Assembly (NCBI GenBank): GCA_937859895.1
Contig: CALMAV010000329.1
Span: 1-19,254 of the forward strand
Source: an uncultured Bryobacterales bacterium
GTDB lineage: Bacteria; Acidobacteriota; Terriglobia; Bryobacterales; Bryobacteraceae
Direction of reading: 5' to 3'
Length of the DNA stretch: 19,254 nt
In this document: piece by piece, positions 8,119 to 15,480 of the stretch
Position numbering within the stretch: the first letter of the stretch is position 1
Layout: each line of letters begins with the position of its first letter
The notes under the pieces: model-generated
What the model saw: the letters and a program-made list of their open reading frames with translations, nothing else
What the model was told of the DNA's origin: nothing
The model's database searches: none
Position numbers and translations under genes: made by a program

Positions 8119-8972
8119 AGGAGAACCTCAGTAAAGTAGTTCCCCATCTGGCGGAACTTGTCATAGCGCTGCTCGATTAGTTGCTCAGGAGATAGATGAG
8201 CGAGTTCATCGAGCGCCGACTGTAAGGTACGACCGAGAGCCGCGATAGCAGAGTCGGGATCCTGCTGCGCGCCACCTTCCGGTTCGGGGACAATCCCGTC
8301 GATGAGCTTCATAGCAAAGAGATCATCGGCAGTCATCTTCAGCGCTTCGGCAGCGAGCGGCGCTTTCTTAGCGTCGCGCCAGATAATAGCCGCGCAGCTC
8401 TCCGGGGTAATCACGCTGTAGTAAGCATTCTCAAGCATATAAACGCGATTCCCTACACCCAGCGCCAGAGCGCCTCCACTGCCACCTTCGCCGACCACAA
8501 CAGTGATGATCGGGCTGCGCAGCCGTGACATTTCGCGCAGGTTGAAGGCAATCGCTTCCGCTTGGCCCCGCTCTTCGGCATCAATGCCGGGGTAAGCGCC
8601 TGGGGTGTCGATCAGCGTAATGACAGGCTTGTTAAATTTGGAAGCAAGCTGCATAACGCGCATAGCCTTGCGATAACCTTCCGGCTTGGGCATGCCAAAG
8701 TTACGAAGCAGCTTCTCTTTAGTATCGCGACCCTTTTGCTGCGCAATGAGCATGACGGGCTTGTCATGGAACCGCGCCATACCCGCCACGATCGATTTGT
8801 CATCGCCAAAAAAACGGTCGCCGTGCAACTCTTCAAAGTCGGTGAACAGGCCGTCAATATAATCCTGAGAATGCGGGCGCTTAGGATGACGTGCCAGTTG
8901 TACGCGGCGATAACTCGGATTATCCAGACTTGTGTCTGCGTTAGAACGGGGCTGCTGTTTCTCGTCGGCCAT
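8115..8972 (-). CDS. accA: Acetyl-CoA carboxylase carboxyltransferase subunit alpha
   Basis: With AccD, AccA transfers the carboxyl group from biotin-BCCP to acetyl-CoA, making malonyl-CoA for fatty-acid synthesis. The 285-residue protein shows family signatures: LARHPKRP at 26-33, KGRDTKEKLLRNFGMPKPEG near 79-98, ITLIDTPGAYPGIDAEERGQ near 118-137 and the oxyanion-type GEGGSGGALALGVG. As I recall E. coli AccA (about 319 residues), the shared core there begins about 40 residues further in, so the N-terminal helical part is short here. The start ATG shares one base with the dnaE stop (TAATG), which fixes it fairly well. dnaE next to accA is also seen in E. coli and other bacteria. Identification is secure. 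Confidence 0.97.
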   Translation of the reverse strand: MADEKQQPRSNADTSLDNPSYRRVQLARHPKRPHSQDYIDGLFTDFEELHGDRFFGDDKSIVAGMARFHDKPVMLIAQQKGRDTKEKLLRNFGMPKPEGYRKAMRVMQLASKFNKPVITLIDTPGAYPGIDAEERGQAEAIAFNLREMSRLRSPIITVVVGEGGSGGALALGVGNRVYMLENAYYSVITPESCAAIIWRDAKKAPLAAEALKMTADDLFAMKLIDGIVPEPEGGAQQDPDSAIAALGRTLQSALDELAHLSPEQLIEQRYDKFRQMGNYFTEVLL

Positions 8973-11900
8973 TAGCTCGCCAGGATCTCCATTGCTTCCG
9001 GACCACAGATCTTCTCGAGTTCAGCACGAAACTCTCGGTCTGGGCGTACCTTAGTGCTGACATCCATAACCACAGAAAAGTCGCGAGGCTTCTCCAACCG
9101 CAGGCGTACATCTGTCTGGCCACTCTTGCGGGAGAAGAGTTGGTTTAGGGCGTCGGCCTTTTCCTGGCCCGCTTCGTCTTTCAACCAGATTCGAATGGAG
9201 ATCACCGAAGGCAGATCGACACGAGCCTCTTCCAGTTTCACCATTTCCTGAATAGAAAGTTTGGGTGGTCCGCCCTCTTCAGGTAGTACGGCGGCGCGGA
9301 TGAACACAGCCGCATCATCGCGCAGCGTATCCAGCAGCTCTTCATATTTATTGGCGAACGCCATGGCCTCCACTGTGCCGCGCCGGTCGTCAATCTTCAG
9401 CGCTGCCCAGTACTTTCCGTCACGGTTAGTTTTGCGGACGATATTGGTCAGAATGCCGCAGAGGGCGACAGGTGTTCCCTTCTCCAGGTCCTCGAGTTTA
9501 TCAGTGAAGTGAGTAGCAAGGTCCCCAATTTTTTCCTGCCAGCGGTCGAGCGGGTGGCCTGAGACGTAGATGCCGAGCATTTCTTTTTCGCCGGCAAGCT
9601 TCTGCTCCATAGTCCAATCCGGAAGATTGGCGAGCGGGTACTCTTCTTTGTGTTCATCAGCAAACATTCCGAACAGGCCATGCTGCCCCATTACGCGATC
9701 GCGCGACGCCCGTTGGCCTGATTCGAGCGCACGGTCTAGAGCTTCAGTTAGTTGCGCGCGGTTGCCGCCGAGTGAATCGAGCGCGCCGGCCTTGATCAAG
9801 CTTTCCACCGCTCGCCGATTCAGTTGTTGCAAATTGACGCGCTCGCAGAAGTTGTAGATGGAGGTGAACCGACCTGCTTCGCTACGCTCGGAAACAATCG
9901 CCTCGATGGCACCCTGGCCCACATTCTTGACAGCGCCCAAGCCGAAGCGGATGGCTTTCTCCGCCGGAGTAAAGTTGGAATCGCTCTGGTTCACATCGGG
10001 AGGCAGGACGTTGATGCCGGTCTCACGGCACTCGTTGATGTATTTAACAATCTTGTCCGTGTTGCCCGATTCAGACGTGAGCAACGCAGACATGAACTCA
10101 ACGGCATAGTGAGCTTTCAGATACGCTGTGACGTAAGCAAGGTAGGCATAGGCAGCCGAGTGCGACTTGTTAAAGCCATACCCGGCAAATTGCTCCATCA
10201 GATCAAAGATCTTGGCGATCTTCTTGGGTGGGAAGCCGCGCTCCGTTGCGCCAGTGATGAAACGCTCGCGCTGCTTGGCCATTTCGACCGCGCTCTTCTT
10301 TCCCATAGCGCGACGCAGAATGTCCGCGTCACCGAGTGAGTACCCGGCGAGCTTATTGGAGATCTGCATCACCTGCTCCTGGTAGAGGATGACGCCATAG
10401 GTCTCTTCTAACAATTCCTTTAATTCCGGGACATCGTAGGCGATCGGCTTGCGGCCATGCTTGCGATCAATGAAGTCGGGAATCATGCCGCCTTGGATCG
10501 GGCCTGGACGGTACAGCGCGTTGAGTGCGCAGAGATCTTCGATCCGGTTAGGCTGGTAGCGGCGTAGGATGTCCTGCATCCCATTCGATTCGAACTGAAA
10601 GACGCCGCTGGTAAAACCATTGCTGAAAACTTTGGTGAAGGTTTCGGCATCGTCGAGCGGCAAGTCTTCGATGTTGACGCTTTCGCCGCGGTACTTCTTG
10701 ATGAGCTTCAGCGCCTGCTCAATGATGGTCAGGGTGGTCAGCCCTAGGAAGTCCATCTTCAAAAGGCCGAGTTTTTCGAGGCCCAGCATGTCGTACTGGG
10801 TGACAAGTTCCTGCTTGTTGGTGACAAACAGCGGCACCAGCTCGCGTAAAGGAACCGAGGAGATAACAACGCCGGCGGCGTGCATGCCGGCATTTCGACT
10901 CATACCCTCGAGCTTTAGACTGACGTCCAGAACTTCCTTGACGCGCGGCTCTCTTTGCGCAACAGCTTTGAGTTCGGGATCTTCGATGGCCTGGTCGAGC
11001 TTGATGTTGAGGGTTTTCGGGACGAGCTTCGAAATGCGATCGACTTCCGCATAGCTCATATCAAGGACGCGTCCGACATCTTTAATGGCGGCTTTAGCGG
11101 CCAAGGTGCCGAAGGTGATAATTTGCGCTACCTGCTCGCGGCCGTACTTCTCGGTAACGTACTGAATCACCTCGCCGCGGCGATTGGTACAGAAATCGAT
11201 ATCGATATCCGGCATGCTGATGCGCTCCGGGTTAAGAAAGCGTTCGAAGAGCAAGCCGTACTCGAGCGGATCGATATCGGTGATCTCCATGGCATAGCTA
11301 ACCAGGCTGCCGGCGGCAGAACCACGGCCCGGGCCCACCGGAATGCCCTTTGATTTAGCGAAGCGGATGAAGTCCCAGACGATTAAGAAATAGCCTGAGA
11401 ACTTCATCTGCTGGATCATGACGATCTCGCGCTCCAGCCGTTCCAGGTAGTCGGGAATGTCGAACTTCAGCCTGCCCTGCTCGCGCAAAGCTTCCAGGCG
11501 TCCACGGCGCTTCTCGAACCCTTCACGGGCAACATAGCCGAAGAAGCTGTCGGTTGTGTGGGTATTGGGAACATCAAAACGCGGAAACGGATCTTTAACC
11601 TTCTCCAGCTTCACCTGGCAGCGTTGGGCGATGTCCCAAGTGCGATCGAGCGCGTGCTCGACGTCGCCGAACAGCTTCATCATCTCGGCGCGCGACTTAA
11701 CGTAGAAGTCTGGTGTCGAAAAGCGCATCCGATTCGGATCGGACATCGTCTTGCCGGTCTGAATGCAGAGCAGAATCTCGTGCGCCTTCACATCGTCGTG
11801 GCTCAAATAGTGCGCATCGTTGGTAACCACCAGCGGAATGCCGGTGTCGGCGGACATGCGGCGAATCTCGGGTATCAGTATCTTGTCCTGGTCGAGGCCA

Positions 11901-12433
11901 TGATCCTGCAATTCCAGAAAAAAGTTGTCTTTGCCGAAAAGATCAGCGTACTCGCCGGCCACCGTTCGTGCCTGCTCATATTGACCGGCGATGACTTTCT
12001 CATTTACATCGCCGCGCAGGCAGGCTGACAGGCAAATAAGTCCCTTGGAGTGGCGGGCCAGCAAATCCTTATCGATGCGCGGCTTGTAGTAGAAGCCGTC
12101 AAGGTAGCCGGTGGAGACGAGGTTAATTAGGTTCTTGTACCCTTCCTGTGTCTCGGCCAGCAGCACCAGGTGGTTGTACCTGTCGGTGTCGGAGCGTGTT
12201 TTATGCCCCTGCTGGGAGACATACATCTCACAGCCGATGACCGGGTGGATGCCTTCCTTGTTGGCTTCGTTATAAAACTCGACCGCGCCGAAGAGGTTGC
12301 CATGATCAGTCATGGCGATGGACGGCATGCTCTGCTCCTTGGCGATTGACATCAGTTTTTTAATGTCGCAGGCGCCATCAAGGAGGGAGTAGTCGGTATG
12401 GCAGTGAAGGTGAACGAACGGACGTTCGGACAT
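8972..12433 (-). CDS. dnaE: DNA polymerase III subunit alpha
   Basis: This is the 1153-residue replicative polymerase of the DnaE1 type. The N-terminal PHP domain (about 5-215) keeps likely metal ligands H10, H12, D19, H44, E69, H88, D206 and H208. The polymerase core has GPGRGSAAGSLV at 367-378, PDIDIDF with catalytic D409 and D411, and the third Asp D561 in KMDFLG. Further on are the fingers and helix-hairpin-helix region (about 570-900) and an OB fold (about 985-1060), followed by a C-terminal tail for replisome contacts. The ATG at 12433 has only a weak ribosome site and heads the minus-strand chain into accA. Length and domain order are normal for DnaE; PolC is excluded because there is no inserted exonuclease domain. 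Confidence 0.98.
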   Translation of the reverse strand: MSERPFVHLHCHTDYSLLDGACDIKKLMSIAKEQSMPSIAMTDHGNLFGAVEFYNEANKEGIHPVIGCEMYVSQQGHKTRSDTDRYNHLVLLAETQEGYKNLINLVSTGYLDGFYYKPRIDKDLLARHSKGLICLSACLRGDVNEKVIAGQYEQARTVAGEYADLFGKDNFFLELQDHGLDQDKILIPEIRRMSADTGIPLVVTNDAHYLSHDDVKAHEILLCIQTGKTMSDPNRMRFSTPDFYVKSRAEMMKLFGDVEHALDRTWDIAQRCQVKLEKVKDPFPRFDVPNTHTTDSFFGYVAREGFEKRRGRLEALREQGRLKFDIPDYLERLEREIVMIQQMKFSGYFLIVWDFIRFAKSKGIPVGPGRGSAAGSLVSYAMEITDIDPLEYGLLFERFLNPERISMPDIDIDFCTNRRGEVIQYVTEKYGREQVAQIITFGTLAAKAAIKDVGRVLDMSYAEVDRISKLVPKTLNIKLDQAIEDPELKAVAQREPRVKEVLDVSLKLEGMSRNAGMHAAGVVISSVPLRELVPLFVTNKQELVTQYDMLGLEKLGLLKMDFLGLTTLTIIEQALKLIKKYRGESVNIEDLPLDDAETFTKVFSNGFTSGVFQFESNGMQDILRRYQPNRIEDLCALNALYRPGPIQGGMIPDFIDRKHGRKPIAYDVPELKELLEETYGVILYQEQVMQISNKLAGYSLGDADILRRAMGKKSAVEMAKQRERFITGATERGFPPKKIAKIFDLMEQFAGYGFNKSHSAAYAYLAYVTAYLKAHYAVEFMSALLTSESGNTDKIVKYINECRETGINVLPPDVNQSDSNFTPAEKAIRFGLGAVKNVGQGAIEAIVSERSEAGRFTSIYNFCERVNLQQLNRRAVESLIKAGALDSLGGNRAQLTEALDRALESGQRASRDRVMGQHGLFGMFADEHKEEYPLANLPDWTMEQKLAGEKEMLGIYVSGHPLDRWQEKIGDLATHFTDKLEDLEKGTPVALCGILTNIVRKTNRDGKYWAALKIDDRRGTVEAMAFANKYEELLDTLRDDAAVFIRAAVLPEEGGPPKLSIQEMVKLEEARVDLPSVISIRIWLKDEAGQEKADALNQLFSRKSGQTDVRLRLEKPRDFSVVMDVSTKVRPDREFRAELEKICGPEAMEILAS

Positions 12434-12596
12434 GAAGATTCTTTTATAGTTTAACGGGCGGTACTGAGTGGGACCGTGTCACGCGAGGTTTGAGCGACGT
12501 ATCCGCGAGTCTCAGGTACAGAAAGTACTGGCAGCCAGAGATCAGCGCCTGTTTGTAATGGACGTGTAACAGCCATCAGGTAATTTTTATAAGTCT

Positions 12597-14384
12597 ATGA
12601 GAAGAAAACGATACCGCTCTTTGCTGGGTGCGAGCCTGCTCGCCATGCAGCTTTGGGGAGCAGAGCCTCCTGCCCCTCAGAATGCAAGCTCTTCTGGCTC
12701 CAACAACACAACTCCTACCTCGTCAGATGATCTGAAAGCTTTGCGCGAGCGCATCTCCCAACAGGAAGAGCAGATTAAGAAGCTGACGGAGGCTGTTGCG
12801 GAGCAGCGAACGATCCTGGATAAAGCAGTTGCCAGCAGCAACGCGGCGATGGCGCCTGTTGCTGTGTCCGCGCCTGCCCCTGTGGCGAGTGGTTCAACTG
12901 GACCTGATACCGTTGCCGTGGCTAACCATGCCGGTTCTGTGCCAGTTGTGCCTGCTTACAATGTCGGGCGGCCGCCGCGCTTTGCAGCAGCCAATCGAGC
13001 CGGGGGACAAAACCTGCAGGCGGCTAATCCGTCGCCACTTGGCATAAGGATTGGAAACTCCACGTTCACGCCTCTGGGCTTCGTCGACTTTACCTGGTTT
13101 GGACGTTCCAGCGCAGTAGGAAGCGGCTTAGGCACTAACTTTGCCGGCATTCCATATAACACCTCTTCTTTAAATCACCTTTCAGAAAACGACTTCAGCG
13201 CACAGAACTCGCGGATTGGCTTCCGGGTTGATTCGACGGTGGCTGGAAATAAGGTACTAGGCTACTTCGAGGGCGATTTCTTCGGCAACCAGGCACCGAA
13301 CGTTTTCGTGTCGAACAACGCTGCCACTTTCCGGCTGCGTTTGTTCTTCGTGGACCTAACCCGGGGCAAGCTGGAGATCTTAGGGGGGCAGGAATGGAGC
13401 ATGTTCACCCCAAGCCGCAAAGGCTTCTCACCGTTGCCGTCAGACGTCTTCTACACGCAGAACATGGACTTGAACTACCAAGCAGGTCTTGTTTGGGCTC
13501 GCCAACCGCAGTTCCGCTTGCTCTATCATCCGACTAAGGACTGGGTGGCCGGCATCTCGCTCGAGAATCCGCAACAGTACATTGGCGGTTCGGGTGGTTC
13601 CAACGGTGGTTCGGTGACTCTTCCGACGGCTCTGGCGCCAGTCTTGTTGACGCAGTTCAACAACGCAGCTAATGCCGTTGCGGTCGGTACCAACAGTGTC
13701 ACCGGCGGAGGCAACTACTCCACCCCGAACCTTCATCCCGACATCATTCTTAAATCCGCGTACGACGCTCACGTCGGCAAGAAGGATCAGATCTTCCACG
13801 TTGAGGCCGGCGCTTTAATCAGAAGCTTCAAGGATTCGATTCCGACCGGAACGCCCACCAGGTACGTCAGCAATTCGGCGACAGCAGTTAGCGGAGAAGT
13901 GAACGCAAATCTGGAAGTTGTAAAGAACTTCCGCCTAATTGCCAATACCTTCTTCGGCGAGGGTGGCGGGCGGTACATATTCGGCTTAGCTCCGGACGTG
14001 ATTGTTCGTGCCAACGGAACTATTTCGCCGCTGCACTCTTACTCGACTGTGGATGGCTTCGAATGGCAGGCTCAGAAGAACACGCTGGTCGACGCCTACT
14101 ACGGTGGCGTTTATATCGGAAAGCAAATCGCACTTGATCCCAGTAGCAGAACCCGGTTGATCGGCTATGGCTTCCCAGGCTCGGGTCCAAACGACAACAA
14201 AGCAATTCAGGAGTTTACCTTTGGCGTAACCCAGACCTTCTGGAAGAACCCGAATGTCGGCGCCCTCTCCCTTATCACTCAGTACTCGTACCTGACCCGA
14301 GACCCATGGTCTGTGGTCAGCCCGGCTCCGAAGAACACCCACACGAATCTGTATTACGTTGATTTACGCTACACGCTTCCATAA
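12597..14384 (+). CDS. Outer-membrane porin, DcaP-like, with N-terminal coiled coil
   Basis: The 595-residue product begins with a signal peptide (RRKR then a hydrophobic core, likely cut near residue 21-22). Residues 44-78 form a heptad coiled coil (DDLKALRERISQQEEQIKKL), followed by an Ala/Pro/Val-rich linker to about 147. From about 148 to the end, alternating aromatic and polar segments, Gly/Asn-rich loops and phrases such as GFVDFTWFG, FFVDLTRGKLEILGGQEWSM and the final LYYVDLRYTLP fit a beta-barrel. DcaP-type porins are trimers with an N-terminal periplasmic coiled coil, so trimerisation is likely. The barrel ends in Leu-Pro rather than the usual Phe. The substrate cannot be read from sequence. 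The ribosome site before the ATG is poor. The gene diverges from dnaE and ends at a strong terminator, so it is probably monocistronic. Confidence 0.88.
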   Translation: MRRKRYRSLLGASLLAMQLWGAEPPAPQNASSSGSNNTTPTSSDDLKALRERISQQEEQIKKLTEAVAEQRTILDKAVASSNAAMAPVAVSAPAPVASGSTGPDTVAVANHAGSVPVVPAYNVGRPPRFAAANRAGGQNLQAANPSPLGIRIGNSTFTPLGFVDFTWFGRSSAVGSGLGTNFAGIPYNTSSLNHLSENDFSAQNSRIGFRVDSTVAGNKVLGYFEGDFFGNQAPNVFVSNNAATFRLRLFFVDLTRGKLEILGGQEWSMFTPSRKGFSPLPSDVFYTQNMDLNYQAGLVWARQPQFRLLYHPTKDWVAGISLENPQQYIGGSGGSNGGSVTLPTALAPVLLTQFNNAANAVAVGTNSVTGGGNYSTPNLHPDIILKSAYDAHVGKKDQIFHVEAGALIRSFKDSIPTGTPTRYVSNSATAVSGEVNANLEVVKNFRLIANTFFGEGGGRYIFGLAPDVIVRANGTISPLHSYSTVDGFEWQAQKNTLVDAYYGGVYIGKQIALDPSSRTRLIGYGFPGSGPNDNKAIQEFTFGVTQTFWKNPNVGALSLITQYSYLTRDPWSVVSPAPKNTHTNLYYVDLRYTLP

Positions 14385-14408
14385 CCGAAGACCCACTCTA
14401 CAAAAACG

Positions 14409-14440
14409 AAGGGCACTGGCCAACAGCCAGTGCCCTTTTT
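14409..14440. terminator. Strong intrinsic terminator after the porin, probably bidirectional
   Basis: A perfect 10-pair stem GGGCACTGGC/GCCAGTGCCC with loop CAACA is followed by TTTTT on the plus strand, 24 bases after the porin stop. On the minus strand the same stem is followed by TTCGTTTTTG, so it may also stop transcription coming from the mini-gene side. Confidence 0.92.
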
Positions 14441-14447
14441 GTCTTAA

Positions 14448-14466
14448 GCCCAGCGACTAGCTGGGC
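14448..14466. repeat. Inverted repeat GCCCAGC/GCTGGGC
   Basis: A perfect seven-pair stem with loop GACTA lies between the porin terminator and the mini-gene terminators. Neither side has a U-tract, so I call it only a hairpin. It could protect RNA 3' ends or be a decayed terminator. Confidence 0.5.
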
Positions 14467-14496
14467 AAAAGAAAACCCCCGGAGTGACCCGGGGGC
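14467..14496 (-). terminator. Second intrinsic terminator for the mini-gene (minus strand)
   Basis: Read on the minus strand, CCCCCGG pairs with CCGGGGG around a six-base loop and is followed by TTTTCTTTT. It lies directly behind the first mini-gene terminator, so the two form a tandem. Confidence 0.75.
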
Positions 14497-14500
14497 GATG

Positions 14501-14528
14501 AAAAAACAAGAAGCCCGCAAACGCGGGA
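14501..14528 (-). terminator. First intrinsic terminator for the mini-gene (minus strand)
   Basis: On the minus strand CCCGC-GTTT-GCGGG is followed by CTTCTTGTTTTTT. The stem is short (five G-C/C-G pairs) but the T-run is good. It begins a few bases after the mini-gene stop codon. Confidence 0.7.
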
Positions 14529-14533
14529 TAAAG

Positions 14534-14611
14534 TTACTTCTTCTTTTTTGCTGGTGCTTTTTTTGCCGGCGCCGCCGTTTTAGCAGCGGGCTTCTTGGTT
14601 GCGTTCTTCAT
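14534..14611 (-). CDS. 25-residue Lys/Ala/Pro-rich basic mini-protein
   Basis: The ATG at 14611 opens a 25-codon frame ending in TAA: MKNATKKPAAKT, then alternating A, P and K blocks, ending in four lysines. Ten of the 25 residues are lysine and there is no acidic residue. It resembles the tails of histone H1-like bacterial proteins and should bind nucleic acid or another polyanion; this role is inference from composition only. The case for a real gene rests on its cassette: an AGGGAG ribosome site at 14621-14626 with nine bases spacing, a near-consensus sigma-70 promoter at 14670-14698, a 14-bp palindrome in the leader, and two terminators just after the stop. It lies alone between porin and carbonic anhydrase genes, on the opposite strand to both. 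Confidence 0.75.
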   Translation of the reverse strand: MKNATKKPAAKTAAPAKKAPAKKKK

Positions 14612-14641
14612 TGAATAGATCTCCCTAAACGTTAATTTGCA

Positions 14642-14655
14642 ATCTTGTACAAGAT
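14642..14655. promoter_or_regulatory. 14-bp perfect palindrome, candidate operator
   Basis: ATCTTGTACAAGAT is its own reverse complement. It starts 14 bases downstream of the -10 box of the mini-gene promoter, so it overlaps the first bases of the predicted transcript. This is a usual place for a dimeric repressor to block transcription. As RNA it could form only a weak five-pair hairpin. I know of no regulator with exactly this site. Confidence 0.5.
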
Positions 14656-14669
14656 CGCAGCGTGATCCA

Positions 14670-14698
14670 TATATAAATTTGTTCTGAAGAGAAGTCAA
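14670..14698 (-). promoter_or_regulatory. Near-consensus sigma-70 promoter of the mini-gene
   Basis: On the minus strand a -35 box TTGACT (14693-14698) and a -10 box TATATA (14670-14675) are separated by exactly 17 bases of AT-rich spacer. Transcription should start near 14663, giving a leader of about 50 bases before the ATG at 14611. It is the best-matching promoter I found in the window. Confidence 0.75.
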
Positions 14699-14817
14699 GA
14701 AAAATCGCGTTCATTTCAAGAGCAGCTTCGTTCAGCAGTGAAGAGAGCCGCGTCAGCATGTAAAGCAGGCACTCATAGCCTTACATTTGTAGGAGCGACC
14801 GGGTTTAAATAGAACGT

Positions 14818-15480
14818 ATGAGCGAGATCATAAACAAGCTGAAAGATGGAGTGCGGCAGTTCCAAGCAAACGTGTATAAGCCGCAAGCGGAGGCATACAG
14901 GAAGGCGGCGAGCGAACCTCAGCGACCGCACACTCTGGTTGTGGCGTGTGCTGATTCGCGAGTGAATGTAGAGGCGATTACAAGTTCACGAACCGGAGAT
15001 GTGTTTATCACGCGCAACATCGGCAACATGGTGCCGGCCTACCAAGGAACGCTGGGCGGCGTGAGTGCGGTGATTGAGTATGCGGTAAACGCACTGAAGG
15101 TGCAGCATGTCGTTGTTTGCGGACACTCGGACTGCGGAGCAATGAAAGCGCTGCTGAATCCACCGTCTACCGATACTCTGCCGATCGTCCGAACATGGCT
15201 GAATAATGGTCATGCGGCGCTGAGCATCGCTGAGACGGTGCATAAAGGGACAGGACGAGAGATGCTGAGCGTTTTGACCGAACAGAACGTGCTGATGCAG
15301 ATGGCGCACTTGAAAACACATCCCTCCGTAGCCGGTGCAATGGCCCGACGGGAGCTGACCATTTCCGGTTGGGTGTATGAGATTGGGTCGGGTGAGGTGC
15401 GGATTGTGGAAGACGGGCAGCAGAAGTTCATCCCCGTAGGTGAAGCGAAAGCGGAACACGAGCTGACGAGCCAGCCATGA
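14818..15480 (+). CDS. Beta-class carbonic anhydrase
   Basis: This 220-residue enzyme interconverts CO2 and bicarbonate. Zinc ligands are visible as C44 in ACADSR, H103 and C106 in GHSDCGAMK, together with the catalytic dyad D46/R48; ITRNIGNMVP at 64-73 is also typical. Length is normal for a bacterial beta enzyme, and there is no signal peptide, so it is cytoplasmic. The ATG at 14818 is fixed by an in-frame TAA 12 bases upstream; an AGGAG about 22 bases before the ATG is too far to be a standard ribosome site. The stop overlaps the ATG of the bestrophin gene by four bases (ATGA), implying coupled translation and shared work on bicarbonate. Confidence 0.96.
   Translation: MSEIINKLKDGVRQFQANVYKPQAEAYRKAASEPQRPHTLVVACADSRVNVEAITSSRTGDVFITRNIGNMVPAYQGTLGGVSAVIEYAVNALKVQHVVVCGHSDCGAMKALLNPPSTDTLPIVRTWLNNGHAALSIAETVHKGTGREMLSVLTEQNVLMQMAHLKTHPSVAGAMARRELTISGWVYEIGSGEVRIVEDGQQKFIPVGEAKAEHELTSQP

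Noticed and set aside
9824..10339. Plus-strand open frame of 171 codons
   Set aside because: It lies wholly inside dnaE on the other strand; dnaE is a textbook match here and the shadow has no recognisable family.
11558..12028. Plus-strand open frame of 156 codons
   Set aside because: Antisense to the dnaE PHP and polymerase region; an open-frame artefact of GC-biased codons.
14448..14466. Hairpin GCCCAGC/GCTGGGC as a terminator
   Set aside because: No U-tract follows it on either strand; listed only as an inverted repeat.
14781..14809. Possible promoter for carbonic anhydrase (TTACAT-17-TTTAAA), implying an almost leaderless mRNA
   Set aside because: The -35 match is poor and the -10 only moderate; kept as a thought, not as a feature.
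14986..15459. Minus-strand open frame of 157 codons
   Set aside because: It covers the carbonic anhydrase gene in antisense; the plus-strand zinc-site motifs leave no doubt which is real.
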